NCBI RefSeq assembly: GCF_011397635.1
Contig: NC_064763.1
Span: 26,983,437 to 27,047,436, forward strand
Length of the DNA: 64,000 nucleotides
DNA from: Epinephelus fuscoguttatus
Lineage: Eukaryota > Chordata > Actinopteri > Perciformes > Serranidae
Direction: 5' to 3'
Numbering within the stretch: position 1 is the first letter of the stretch; every line of letters starts with the position of its first letter. The notes beneath the pieces were generated by a model. That model made no database searches. It saw only the letters and a list, made by a program, of their open reading frames with translations, and had not been told where the DNA came from. Both the position numbers and the translations under genes were made by a program. Of this stretch, positions 42,101 to 54,178 are shown one piece after another.

Positions 42101-45100
42101 CAGGATGCCGGCTTCAAGCATGTCTTTGATGGCGGGGCCCTCTCCCTAAAGACAGCATCACATCCACATCATCAGTCATCCGAAGCAAACACAGAAACAT
42201 GTGGCACAACATATCCAAAAATAAATTAATTTCTGTACTTGCACACATTTTTGAAGTTAAGTAGCCACAAACAAAATGTACACACCTCGATGTCGAAGCC
42301 CATGTTTTTGTTTCCCTCGTGATGCGCAGAGTACAGTTTGGAGATGAGCTCGCTCCCCTTCACACCGGAGTTCTCAGCCAGCGCTCGTGGCAAAGCCTCG
42401 AAAGCTTCAGCGAACTTCTTGATGGCGTACTGCTCCAGTCCCGGGCAGGACTACAGAGAGGGGGAAAAAAAACACAGAGGTTATGTTTCTCCAATTTATC
42501 TGCCAATGATTCAGTAAAGACAATATGGCAAAACCAAGAGGAGAGGCATTAGTCTGAACCTGCTGCACTTCAGCGTATGCACTAAAATCCATGTACCTCT
42601 CCATATGAGGTGATCTGTCTGGCCAACTCAATCTCAGTGGCTCCTGCTCCAGGTACCAGTCGCTTGTCCTAGAGACGGTGAATGACACAGAAACTGTAAC
42701 CATTGTGCAGGCCAAGCAGTAAGTAGAAAAAAGAAAGGGTTCAGCTCGTGCTGAACTTGCAAAAATCCTACAGTGGTTTACTGTGTTGACTTACCCTGAC
42801 CAGAACCTTGAAGGTGTTGACTCCGTCATCTACAGCCCTCTCAATGTCATCCATCAGGTTGTCAGTGGAGCCTCTGATCACCACCGTTGAGATGGTACAG
42901 TCCTCTTTCTCTGTTTGAAACAAACAATGAGTTGAGCTTAAAACTCACATGGTGCAAAGATTCGGTTTAAAATGAAGGTGCACAAGGCTGGAGCCAAGAC
43001 CGATGATTTACCGTGTTTGAAGACCACCACCTGAGTGTCCCCCACCTCTGTCAGGTACACGTTGTCGCAGTGACCCATCTCCTCTGGAGTTGGGGCCGTC
43101 TAAGAAAGCAGAAAAGCAGCATTATACATGATGTAATGGTGTGATTTATTATGCTTCATACAGCTGATCTGAACAAAACAGGAAGGCACTCACCATCCGG
43201 GGCAGCGCTACAGCTCCCACGGTCTTACATAACCTCCTGAGGTCCCACTTGGAGTTAAGCCTGGTGGGGAAAGGAGAAATATTTACGGAAAGCACACTCT
43301 GACAAAGTGTATGCTAACATAAAGACTTAGCAATACCACTACATTACAACAGACACCTCTCATCTGCCCCCATGTACTTTTTATGGAAGACATTTTCATG
43401 AAAGGAGAAAACTCTTCTGTCCTATTGGCTCTGTTCACTTGATGATCTGGATTACCAGAGGTCACCTGAGTCTTACCTGACCACCATGAGCTTGTACTTG
43501 TTGGCGTAGTGCAGCGCCATATCAGCCACTTTCCCCCCAGTCACCACCACATTGGCACCGGCCTCCTTGATGGCCTTCACCTGAGCCTCCATCATATCCT
43601 CCTCTCCTTTACTGAAGTCCATGAGTTCCTGTGCATTATTGATCAGCACTGTACCCTACGAGACGAGTAAGACCAGGGTTAGCAACAAGATCAGAACCTT
43701 CATGGGGCGATAGGGACTTTACAAACCCATGACAACAGGCCTTATTCACAGAGGACACTTTAAGGGCCCTGACACACTAAGCTGATAGTAAGCCATCAGT
43801 CAATGCTGGGCTGTAGGTGAGTGTCTGACACCTTAGTCTTTGTGGTACGCCCCACACCCTTGACACTAGACAGCAAATAAGACAGCAAATGAAATCACTT
43901 TGATTGGCAGTTCAGCTTCAGTTTTTGAATGACGATTACAGACTATCTCTGCCTGTAGGTGTGGAGTGTAATTTCTTCTCACACAGGTGCAAAACATACA
44001 TGCTAGGTGGGGTTAGCTGTAGTCTTTGTGGTGCATTCAAATGCAGCTTTCTGGCCGAAACACAGGCGACAGGACGTGACGCAACAGTCTCTGTCGCCAC
44101 CAGTTATTTGATGTGGTTTTGGTGTGTCTGGGCCTTACCATTGAAGAAAAAGTATTTATTAGGGCCGTAACGGTACATGTATTTGTGTTGAACCGTTCGG
44201 TACGCAACTTTCGGTTCGGCACGACCCTGTACCGAATTATTGGGCGCAGGATATTATTTTATTTTATTTTGTTTTATTTTAATTCCGTTTTTGCGAGCCG
44301 AACCATTTAAAATATCTAGTTCCCCGACGGACATAATTGAGTGACGGACCGAGTCCCGTAAATCTCCGCTTTCACTTTGTGCAGCGCATTCTCGCATTTT
44401 GACAACATGGCAAGTGAGCCTGACGAACCTGAAGACCCACCCGCAAACCTTAAGTCCTCTGTTTGGGAACACTTTGGTTTCAGGGTAAAATACGAAGATG
44501 GAAATAATCAAGTTGACAAGACAAAAGCAGTGTGCCGACACTGCAGAACAGCGGTCGGGTATGTACTTGGAAACACGTCTAACATGCTAACGCATCTAAA
44601 GCGACACCACCCCAGTTTGAACGTTAACCGGCACGACTAGAAAAAGCAATCTGGTGCAAACTACGATATCGTCGTCGTTTAAAAAGAAAGAGCGTTTCCC
44701 TGACCATCGCGCTAAAGAAATAATCAATGCCATTGGAGTTGAGTAAAACTGTTTAAGCTGCACTTTAGATATAAACATGTTTTGTTTACTGCATGTTAAC
44801 AAAGTGGGAAAGCTAAGTAAGTTCCTAGTAAAACTGAATCTGAGCAGGCTTTAAAGCTGACCAGCTGCACTATACTTTTTATTTTAATTGAGTAAAACTG
44901 TTAAAGCAGAAATGTATATTTATATTTTTCATTCAAAAAATGTGTTAAAAAACGGCAGGATTTTATTTGTTTCATTCAAAAATTGTGTAAAAAGAGTTAA
45001 CTGCTGTGGTGGTATGTTTTAATAAGGTTATCAAGAAGTAAAAGATATTTAATAGTTGTCTATATTTTTCATTACTGTACCGAAAAAAAAAACCAAACCG

Positions 45101-47720
45101 TGACTTGTGTACCGAGGTACGTACCGAACCGAGATTTTTGTGTACCGTTACACCCCGAGTATTTATGATGTATAAATGATGGTTATGTTTTTATCAAATA
45201 ATAAGTCATGACAGTGGGAAAGTGAGCCAGTATGCCTGACACCGGGTCCCTGATACTGAGGCTGCTAAATGGCATTCAGCAATAATTAATTTCTTATTTT
45301 TCTATTGTGAAATTTGGCTGTCAAAATATCTTCTGGGAAAAAGGTCTGTAACATTGTGACCTGAGTTCTGTTACAACTCAAGCATGTAGATAGCAAAGAA
45401 AAACACTTGCAGACGAATGATATAAATGCAGTCTTAGTAATAAACACTCATGACCAATTACTTATTTTAGGCCAAATGTGAAATGTCACAGGTAAAGAGA
45501 CAGAAGTATGTTGGAGTATAAAATTTAAGTTTAATTAATTTTAGTTCTTGCATGTCAGATTTCTCTAAAGCATCAAAGAGAGACTAAAGTATCTGTTACC
45601 TTGGTCTCTGTCACCATGCAGTCAAAGGGGCAGGAGAAGACAGCGATCTTGGCGTCTTTAACTGATGTGACGTCTCCCTCTGCTTCCTTCTTAAAAACCA
45701 TGCCATGTAGCACGGAGGATGCCGTCACTCCACAGCCCTGAAAAAAAAATAAAATAAAAACCCACAACATGAACTTAGAGGCACACACACACGCGCGCAA
45801 ATACACAATGCAGTCAGTGGATGATGATGCTTACCAAAATCTTGCATACTCTGACGTTGTCGACATTGAAATTGCCAGACTCTGGGAAGATGGACACTGA
45901 AGCACAAACAGCACAGAAAGCAAAGTCAGAGAAACACAAAATTTAACGCTACCATCAAGCAAATTGTTTTTGACAGCTGACCGACCGTATGTTTGGTTAG
46001 AAAGTCTGGATTGCTGACTCACCACAGGCCTGTGCAATGAGGTTGGCGAGGAAGTCTTCGTTGCCGTACTGTTTACTCATGACTGCTGTGCGAATGAGAG
46101 CTGTTGCCTCTTTGATGTCATGGAGGTTCTCGGCAGAGGAACATACGCAGTCTGACATAAGCTCCAGAGTCTTTTTACACGCTTTCTCGTAGCCTTCAAT
46201 CACCTGTGGCAAAGAGGAGAGGAGACACTGAGTAAATACAGCAAACTATTTCTTTGGGGTGCAAAAATTCATGTTTTTCTTGACCGTTATGTCAATATAA
46301 GCTCTGAAAAGCATATAAAAGCATCAGCCTGATATTCATTTATTGCAAACATTTAGCTGATTTGTATTTGGACAATTGTGTATTTTTCTAGGAGTGTGAC
46401 ATTACTGTGTGAGACTCAAATACCAACAAGAACATAAACAGTCTTTTCTCTAATAAACAGATAAAAACGGCTTTCCTCAGAAGACAAGTAGAGGTTACAA
46501 CATGGGTAAAGGAAAAGTCAATACAAGCACTACACAGCGCAACTTGCACGATGACGGTTTACCTCTGACACTGACAGGCCCATTCTGAGCAGCTCCTCCG
46601 CCAGCTCCAGCAGAGCTCCAGCAAACACCAGCACGAAGTTTGTCCCATCTCCTACCTCCTGTTCTTGCATGTGGGATGCCATCACCACCATTTTGGCTGC
46701 TGGATGCTGCACCTGTAAAACAAATGATTCACAGTTAGAGTTGAATTCCCCTCATATATAAATCATCCCTGTGTGTTGCAGGAGACTGTTAGATTTCTTC
46801 ACCTGAAGCTCTCTGAGAATCGTTGCGGCGTCATTGGTGACAAACAACTTCTCCAAGTGGTTGATGACCATTTTGTTCATACCTGAAAAACAACAGTGTC
46901 ATAGTTTAGCCATCGCTGATTTTGTTGTCTTGCTAATGTGAGTTTAACAAGTGAAAGCTTAGACTAAGATGTAATATAAATGTATGTTACTGAGGAGAGA
47001 ACTTACCATTTGGCCCGTAGGCGGAGCGTGTGGTCTGAGAAAGTTCCTTGCATGCTCTGATGTTACGGAAGACTGCCTCTTCAAGCCCTGAATAGTGCTG
47101 CAACAGAAAACACAACAACTCAACTGCTGTGCCTTTGAGGTGCATTTAATGTCGTAAGTTCACTTATCAGACAAATGGGTATTGGCACCCTGCATGATGA
47201 CTCATTAAAAACAAATAGTATCAAAACACCTTAATTAATCAATCAGTATTATCTCTGGAGTATGAGCTGGTATCAACATGAGCGGAAAATAAGCCACACC
47301 ACAGATTTAAGATGAGCTAACGGGATGCATCAGCATCTCTGGCACACCCTGGGGCTGACAGTTAGCTAAAAGCTAACAAAGTGTGACTGCTGTCTGACAG
47401 TCTCTTATTATAGCAGCTATAACATTGCAGATGTATACATAACATGTTAAATTGTTTGAGAGGACAGTGAAAACACGCAGTCATGCCCATCCCATCAGCC
47501 CCGGCTGCACCGGCTCTGTCCGGCCTGGCTTCCTTCTAGAAGTCTCCCACATGACTGTGAATGAGCGTGCTAACTCAGGGGCTAACGCTAGCTAGCATGC
47601 TACTTCACAACCACACACTCAAAGCTACTAAAGTACGCCAAAATACAGATTCATCCTCACCTTGGCGCCATCTTTTAACATTTGGGCAAAGCCCGGAGCT
47701 TTGGGGACGTGGAGAGCCAT
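39192..47720 (-). CDS. cct8: T-complex protein 1 subunit theta (CCT8), 15 coding exons
   Basis: ATP-driven subunit of the cytosolic TRiC/CCT chaperonin, which folds actin, tubulin and other proteins. Exons: 47661-47720, 47007-47097, 46803-46882, 46563-46712, 46023-46203, 45835-45896, 45600-45737, 43477-43655, 43194-43260, 43012-43099, 42795-42910, 42597-42668, 42286-42450, 42026-42145, 39192-39263. All join in phase to 546 residues (human 548). Start MALHVPKAPGFAQMLKDGAK and end GRKDFDEDD match the family. The group II motifs are visible: AYGPNG and VTNDAATILREL near the N-terminus, EVGDGTNFVLVFAGALL in the equatorial domain, and VPGAGATEIELA. An upstream in-frame ATG at 47852 exists, but the family start is preferred. 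An alternative last exon is listed separately. Intron 8 (43656-45599) contains a hAT element. Confidence 0.97.
40167..40274 (-). CDS. cct8: Alternative last coding exon of CCT8 (duplicate of the distal one)
   Basis: This 108-nt segment is preceded by an acceptor (gcgatgcag on the minus strand) and is in phase with the exon ending at 42026. It encodes IIMAKAAGGPVAPKQRG followed by HWDKDDWEEAPEKFDTHH and a stop. The distal exon begins IIMAKPAGGPKPPQGRK. The first 9 of 17 codons are near-identical, so the two exons look like a tandem exon duplication. Use of this exon would give a 558-residue protein with a 12-residue longer, acidic and aromatic tail. No polyadenylation signal was seen just downstream, so its 3' UTR is unresolved. 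Confidence 0.75.
   Translation of the reverse strand: MIMAKAAGGPVAPKQRGHWDKDDWEEAPEKFDTHH
40366..40850 (+). mobile_element. LINE 3' end (L2/Rex1-like relic)
   Basis: One frame reads SGRRLGSIRANASCHKY, then FFLTAFSLNNKAW. This is the C-terminal block of L2/Rex1-like reverse transcriptases, in which a GRR/RAxTxRxKNSFFP pattern ends in LLN. It is followed by a T-rich 3' UTR and ggaaattccttgtaagtgga, a typical tail of these elements. It is 5'-truncated and lies between the two alternative CCT8 last exons and exon 14. Confidence 0.7.
44160..45158 (+). mobile_element. Non-autonomous hAT transposon with an intact BED-finger reading frame
   Basis: The 999-bp element starts tagggccgtaacgg and ends ccgttacaccccga, so the ends are inverted copies (11 of 14). 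It is flanked by the perfect 8-bp duplication GTATTTAT at 44152-44159 and 45159-45166, the hAT hallmark. Subterminal cggttcggcacg/gtaccgaaccga motifs recur at both ends. An open frame (ATG at 44407, stop ending 44640) encodes MASEPDEPEDPPANLKSSVW, then CRHCRTAVGYVLGNTSNM and LTHLKRHHPSL: a BED zinc finger (C-x2-C ... H-x3-H). The catalytic and dimerisation parts of the transposase are absent. It lies in CCT8 intron 8, opposite to the host gene. Confidence 0.9.
47534..47541. promoter_or_regulatory. HSF-like element TTCTAGAA in CCT8 intron 1
   Basis: The site gives an inverted pair of heat-shock units (TTCnnGAA) with a possible third unit just upstream (cttcc). It lies about 180 bp inside CCT8, downstream of exon 1. 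HSF1 control of CCT subunit genes is known in other organisms. A single match of 8 bp is weak evidence. Confidence 0.3.
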
Positions 47721-47900
47721 TTTGGGATGTTTAGCAGCCCCGGTATCTTGGAGAAGGAAGCCGCGGCGTGGACTCAGCTCTGGGTACAAAGCCGGAGAGA
47801 CAGAGGAGGAGCGATTACAGCGAGGCGTGAGGCTAAGGACGGATAACAACAAGGGACAACCTGAGCGATTCTCGTTTCGCCTGCTTTAGCCTTGACCCAC
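47721..47900 (-). promoter_or_regulatory. CCT8 5' UTR and promoter
   Basis: This is the GC-richer segment upstream of the CCT8 start codon. No TATA box was seen. The transcription start is not fixed. Confidence 0.4.
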
Positions 47901-48469
47901 CACTGGAGGAAGCTGTTGCCCGTATGGGTTACACAAGTCCTTAAAAGGTCTGAAAATGTCTGAAAGTCAGTGTTACAACAATGAGGCCTTAAAAGTCATT
48001 AAATACTCCTAAATTTGAGTTTGTGAGGTCTTAACTGCTACAAACATTTTATCTAATTTCATATATACATCTTTTAATTCATTTCTATAAAAAATAAGTG
48101 AAGCTTTTTTTATGTTAAAGTCCACATTTCTAATGTTACAAACCTTTAAAAACTACAATACTGTCATTTTACTTCATACTTGCACTTACCTGTTGGCAAG
48201 TCACTCTTAAACCATATTCCTACATAACACCTACCTCTGGACAAGACCACATAGGCTATATACTACTTACCTGCAATGCTTACATGCAATGCTTAGATAA
48301 GTAAAACATGATTTGTCCAATAATCGTTTGTAAAATTGGTTAAAAGGTGTCTTGAAAGGGTCTTTAGAACATTAAATTTAACTGTCTGATACCTGTCGAC
48401 ACCCTGTTAAAGGGCTATATAAAAACTAAATCTCAGAAATGTTACACTCAGGTCATTTTTATACTTATG

Positions 48470-49010
48470 ATCATTTATTTACTTGTAAAAGAACTACAAC
48501 ATCCATGTAAAAATATGCTGAAATGCCCTGCACTTAACAAAAGTAAAAGTACACAAGACATTTCTTTAAGTAGTTATAAAAGTATCAAAAGTAAAACTAC
48601 TAATTTTGTGAAATGGACCCAGTCTGTGTTTGATTATAAATGTAATATCACTAGATTGTTATTGAGGCATTAAAATGTAAGAGGAATTTTAATTTTGAAG
48701 TTACTTACTGTGAAGCATAGGTGTAGAAAGTGAGTGAGCCGTCTAAAATCAAGGATACAGGGGTTTAATACTGCTGTTTGTCTGTTTGTGTAGTGGTATC
48801 CACGTCTACCACTGCTGTGAAGCTATTTTCACACTTTAATCTTTAGCAGTGCATCATATTTTATAAGCTGTTCATGTACTTTTTTATATGGTATGCATAA
48901 ATCTGAAATGGCACATTTTTAGTGAAGTAAAAAATCAAATGGAACAACTTGAGAAAAGCAGTAGTTCAAATTTGTCATACAGTGCCAGGGAAAATATCCC
49001 ACTGCACTAC
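48470..49010. mobile_element. Diverged copy of a hAT-type non-autonomous element
   Basis: The region has the typical interior of a family with repeated aaaagtaaaagta motifs. It includes aaatgccctgcacttaacaa and later ggaacaacttgagaaaagca. The same family is represented at 62871-63270. Ends are too diverged to set. It is intergenic between CCT8 and PIMREG. Confidence 0.4.
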
Positions 49011-49640
49011 TTAACAATAATCAGTATGTAGTAGTACTGTGTAAGCAATGATATTGATCTTATATCACATAAAGATAACATTTTTGAAGTTATTGGTCAG
49101 TATAAAATTATGTTTATCCAAAGTATGTGGGAAAAGTATAACAACTGCACAAACTAGGGATACAAAACAGCAAAGAGCCTTTATAATTGCATCCTGTAAC
49201 ATTATCTCACCCATTCCTAAATCTACATTTTACTCATATTTGTAAAATATTGCAGTGGCATAAAAAGTAGATTGTTTCTAATGTCACGCTTCAAAGTACT
49301 TCAGTTTCCGAATTCTATAAAATGTTGAAGTTCTTTTGTAAACCATGTTGAATCTTCTCAAAGTTGAATGGCTGACTTATAACTTTCACCACTGATTCAG
49401 ATGTGCAGATGATCTGGTCCTAGCAGTGTAAGTAATATGAACATACATACTGAGTATCACTGACAATAAAAATGCCTTCCACATAATTTAATTTGAGACA
49501 TTAAAGCAAGACCAGCATTAATATATAAATAGTAAGGTTATATTTGGGGTTACAAATAGTCCAAGTTACAATTACCACATGTTGCAATAATAATAGTAAC
49601 AAAAATGATTAGGCGTTGTGGTTGTTGGAAGCTTACAGGC

Positions 49641-49646
49641 TTTATT
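49641..49646 (-). terminator. PIMREG polyadenylation signal AATAAA
   Basis: AATAAA on the minus strand, 919 bp after the PIMREG stop codon. The 3' UTR between them has no other clear hexamer, but the assignment is positional. Confidence 0.45.
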
Positions 49647-50564
49647 GTGACACTTTCTTTCACATTTAGGCACAACAGTGGTCCTTATTTCTCACTGCTG
49701 CAGAGAAGAAGGTACCAATACACAGAGATGGCAGACAGGGGAAAAGTGTTTTGCTTCATTTGAGGTTGCTGATAACCTACTGGATATGGCTTTATAACAT
49801 TATCATTGTTAACATTAGGAAATGAGTCATTACATATTCCCTCCCATCACATTATCAAAGTATTTATGTGTATAGTGTTCATACATGAATCATCCACAGG
49901 TCACTAAAAGTGCCAACCTCTACCTCAAGGACAGATATGAAAAAAAGATCCCACTTGTATACTGCTTAACTATGTATATAAAAAATTCCCCTTTCATAGA
50001 AAATACACTTAACAATTTGGCATAATCAAACAACTTTAAAAAAAAAAAGGAATAACAAATGTTAGTAACATTATTGCATACATACATATAAAGTAGAGGG
50101 AAATGCTTCTCCCCTTCGTCACTAAATTTAGTGTTAGTTCTCCCGATACAATTTTGGTCTCGTGCAATGTTTCTTTTAAAGTAAACTTCAGAAACTAGCA
50201 GAAGAGTGAGAATACAAACTACAACATTATTATCTTGACATGTAACTAAGACATTTGGTTGTAGCAGCTAGGACAGGTGCACACACCACAATACAGAAAT
50301 CCCTTTGGTAGCTACAATGAGGATATCTTACCCACAACCAGCTAACCTGAGACGTGTAAACACACAAGAAGAACTTGAATGTTGCCGACTACACACAACG
50401 TAGACAAAAAAGAAGACAAGCTGCCGTATAATAATAGTCTCCCAGTATCGTCATGACAACACTACATATAAATGTAACGGTGATACCTCAATAATGATAA
50501 ATGTAAAACATGTTTACAAAAAGGTCCTGCGTTTTACACACACAAACGCACACATGCATGTAGC

Positions 50565-53500
50565 TCAGTTGGGTTTGCGGATAGTGTTCACAGCTGTGTG
50601 GGCCCAACCTCCCACTGCGTTTGAGAGGTTTGAGGCTCGGCGTGTGAGGTTTGAGCGACTCAGTTTACCGCTGGGGTCCAACTTTCGCATCACCGCTCCT
50701 CCAGAGCGTGCCCTCGTACTGCAGAGAAGAATAAAAAAGAGTGAGTTGTGGAGTGTCGGCAGCTATTGACTCAGTTTTAAGACTTAAAATAATGTTTTTT
50801 TATATTTACTGAACGGTCACCATAACAAGTTGTACATGAGACAGATAATATGTGGGAAAAAACCAAACATGTTCCTCTGCCTTCTCATATAGTGCTTATA
50901 ATGGCATCACCACTTGTGAACAAAAAAACAATCAGAGCTGAGGAGTCTCTATTGCAGCTGTCGATCATATCATTATCTGCTTGTGAACTGCAGTGAAACT
51001 GTCAAACTAGGCAGCGCGGATCAAATATGAATCAAGATTCTGTTACTTCATTGGCTATTTCTCACCTCAAATATTTTCAGAATCACATTTTAGTGCACTG
51101 CCCACCAGCCGGAGCAAACTTTTTTTTATTTTACAACTAAACATTACACTAAAGCCCTGTTTCCACCAAGCAGTTTGGTATGCTTTTTTTCCCCGTTTCC
51201 ACTGTGAAAAATTGTGGATGGTAATAAACTGTTCTGGAGCTGTGAGCACTGCAGTCTGTTGGTCATTAGCAGACGGTCACTCGGCTCAGGTGGAGTTGTG
51301 GCTGGATTTGAGGCTCATGTAATCACTGTTCATACCATGGAGTTTTACATATATTAGTAAACTGTAACTATAAAATGAAAGGATGTTTTGCTGCCTCTCG
51401 CAGCAGCTGTAGTCGGAGGAAACGCTAGGGACTAGGTACCATGTCTGAAGGGTTACTTCTGGTTCCAAAGGTACCATACCAAAAGTGTTGGGTGGAAACA
51501 GGGTTTAAAATATATTTCTGCAAACATTTCAGGCAATGCAGTAACAGAACGCTAAACCATATTTGATCAATGCTGCCTGCAGTGACTGACATGACTAACA
51601 GCTGCAGTAGAGACCTCTCAGCTTTGATTGATTATTTCCCAACAGCCAAAATGCCATTAGAAGCAGCAGGACAAGAGCACATTTTTTTTCACAGATTATC
51701 TGACACGTGTAATACTGTGTGTGAGCTTTTAGTGACAATTTAAGCAAATATGACAGTTATTTTCATAAAAGTTACCAACGACATCTTTAAGAGTGCATCC
51801 AATAAGAAATAGAAAATAGGACCAAATGCATCATCAATTTACTTCTCTCCTCTTTACGAGTGCATCATTTTTTAAAATACATTCCTTTGTTTGTTACTTT
51901 TAATGTTATAAGGACTTTGAGCTGCAATTTGTGTATGAAAAGGGGCTATATTGTTATTGCTCCTAAAAATGAATGCCACTGATGACCTATCGGGAAATGT
52001 TGAGATGTTTTAGTACATCTAGAAACCGGATTTTAAGACTTTTTAAGCCATGCTTCACTAGTGTTATTCAATCATCACCTTGAATTTGGATAACATTAAG
52101 TCACATTTTTAATTGCAGGCACTGTGGTCAGTAGGAGAAAGGGTGTCAGAGCTAATAGGGTGACAGAAAATGAGTCAATGTGTAAAGGAAAGAGTAGTGA
52201 AGGAGGAAGGAAGTGTAAATCTGATAGAGAGGAAGAGCAATCTTTATTTAGACAAGGCAAGTTATTCATCAGTTATAGAAGAGCAGCTTTTCATACATGC
52301 ATTGACACCAGGCCAGCCCTGCCATGAGCTTTTGTGTCACAAAATTAGGTCAGAGCACGTCTCCACAGCTAAGCTGGTTTTAGAAGCATAACTTTTTTAT
52401 TTACCTTCTTCCCTACTCGGCAATTAGGGAATAGTTGAACTGCCTGCAGTCGGAGGAAAACAAACTTGTGTTTAAATTTCCATAAGAGGAGACTCTCACA
52501 CAGTGAGGAGGAAAGCTGCTGTCTGTCTGCATGTACAGACACAGTCACTGTCCGTGTGTCCTTCTGTTTCTTCGCAGAGCATCTCATTATTTACGGGCCA
52601 ATCCAGACCACGATTCAACATTTTGAAAGTCAACACAGGAAGTGATGTAAATATACTCCAAGGTCTCTCAAGCACATTTTTGTCATTTCATCTGGCTCCA
52701 ATTCCCACACCCATACTCTCTCCCCCTGCTGACGCCCCCCTAACTCCCTCCTCATCCGAATACCAGAAGAAACACAGACCCAGTTTCAAATCTACCCGGG
52801 AAGAATGTGTGTGGGGGGAGGGGAAGGAAGTCTGGGGACCCACAAGCTGTGCAGGGATTCTTTGAGTGGGAGGGTGAATAGAATGGTCTTCTCTATGCAG
52901 GATATGTATTAATAATCCTGGACCGATAGCTTCCACTAGTACACACAACACTCTCATTCACCTACAGCACACACATGCTTTCATTCATAGAGAAATACAG
53001 TATTTTAACCACCTTCTGCTCACTATTACTCATAAAAACAGGCCAAACTTCTGACTAAAAGTTAAATGAAAGAAGATGAAGATGAGGATGCTTTACCTGT
53101 CGTCTCTGCCAATCAAGTCATCAAAGGCTCTGGACAGGTATTTGAGTTTCCTGAGCCCACTGGACACTGACTCCAAATCTTGGTCAAACTTTCTGTTACA
53201 GCAGAGAAACAAACACTCAGAGCAGAGAAAATAACAGCAACGAATATAGCAAACAAAAAACAGCAGGACCAACTAACAAAGCCACAGATACATCAGCTGT
53301 ATCATGACTGCAACTGCATAGGTAGTTATGAAGCTCTGAATAACAGAAGACTCACTGCCTCTGGTTCTGCGTGTTCGGGGAGGCAAAGGGACTCCGTAAT
53401 GCAGCCATGCGGACCAGCTGTCGCCTGCCTCCACCTGTTTTCACTCCTCGTACGCTGGCCTCGGGAGTCTTTCTGCCTCTGGAGCCTGGGGTACGTCCAG

Positions 53501-54178
53501 GTGTGGCTGTTGATCTGGGGGTGCGTCTGGGTGTTGTAGCTCGGCAAGGTGTACGTCTTGGGGTACGGGAAGTTGATACACCAGCTTCTTCCCCATCACA
53601 TATCCGACCCGGGGTTCCTACCAAACACTCTTCACGTGAAAACTCTCTGTTCCTCTGCAGCCTCTGGGTAAGGGAGAAAAGGAGAGATGATAGGGAGGAC
53701 ACAAATTAGCACATAAGTGGCTTGATTATCATACATTTACATCCCAAACTGAATTAACAAGGGCTCTAAATGTAGGGTTTTTTGACTGACTTACATGGCA
53801 TCAAAAGTAAAAAGACAGCAACTTGAGATTAAGGCCTCTTCACACACAAAGTCAGCTGGAAACCCTCACCTGATACACTTCAGTGATGGAGTTCCGAGCA
53901 CTGCGTGTAAGTTTACGGACTGGGTTGGGCTTTGGCTGCTCCTTCATGGTTTCCCACGTTGGATTCTCTGGGAGAGAGTTGGTCTGGACTGCACGCAGCG
54001 GGAGCCGCTTGCGCAAAGACATGCGCAGAGAATTGAGTGAAGATGAAGAGCGAAGCTTGCGGAAACGGTCGGGGGCTTCTGGGGAGCTCTCGGCCCCGTC
54101 GGACTCATCCAGGACTGTGTGTGCCCGCCAGACTCCCACCACAGCTTTACCAACTCCATCCATCACTGAAGATGCCAT
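50565..54178 (-). CDS. pimreg: PICALM-interacting mitotic regulator (PIMREG/FAM64A), 4 coding exons
   Basis: Nuclear, cell-cycle-controlled protein (CATS/RCS1) that affects the metaphase-anaphase transition. Coding exons: 53870-54178, 53356-53663, 53097-53192, 50565-50718; in-phase joins give 288 residues. The exon with the ATG opens at 54184, and a non-coding first exon ends at 55198. The family motif RLPLRAV follows MSLRK near residue 60. The segment ARNSITEVYQRLQRN resembles human GAVSQRIQES, and DLESVSSGLRKLKYLSRAFD resembles the human C-terminal DLEPVGAGIQHLQKLSQELD. Exon 2 is rich in Thr-Pro-basic motifs. The last exon adds a basic KLSRSNLTRRASNL region and ends TIRKPN, apparently longer than the human protein. 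Overall similarity is low, so orthology rests on the motifs and their order. Confidence 0.82.
51152..51506. mobile_element. MITE with ccctgtttccacc terminal inverted repeats
   Basis: The left end (aagccctgtttccaccaagc) and the reverse complement of the right end (aaaccctgtttccacccaac) share 17 of 20 bases. The similarity continues to a tttggtatg motif at both sides. The body of about 355 bp is non-coding. It lies in the last PIMREG intron. Family is probably hAT-like; no clear target-site duplication was found. Confidence 0.8.

Noticed and set aside
42008-42229. Plus-strand open frame over CCT8 exon 14
   Set aside because: It is antisense to a well-supported CCT8 exon.
47721-47852. In-frame N-terminal extension of CCT8 from an ATG at 47852
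   Set aside because: CCT8 proteins start MALHVPKAPGFAQMLK; the extension is basic, unlike the family and lies in the 5' UTR.
53371-53709. Plus-strand 112-codon frame
   Set aside because: It is antisense to PIMREG exon 2, which explains its Pro/Gly/Val-rich composition.
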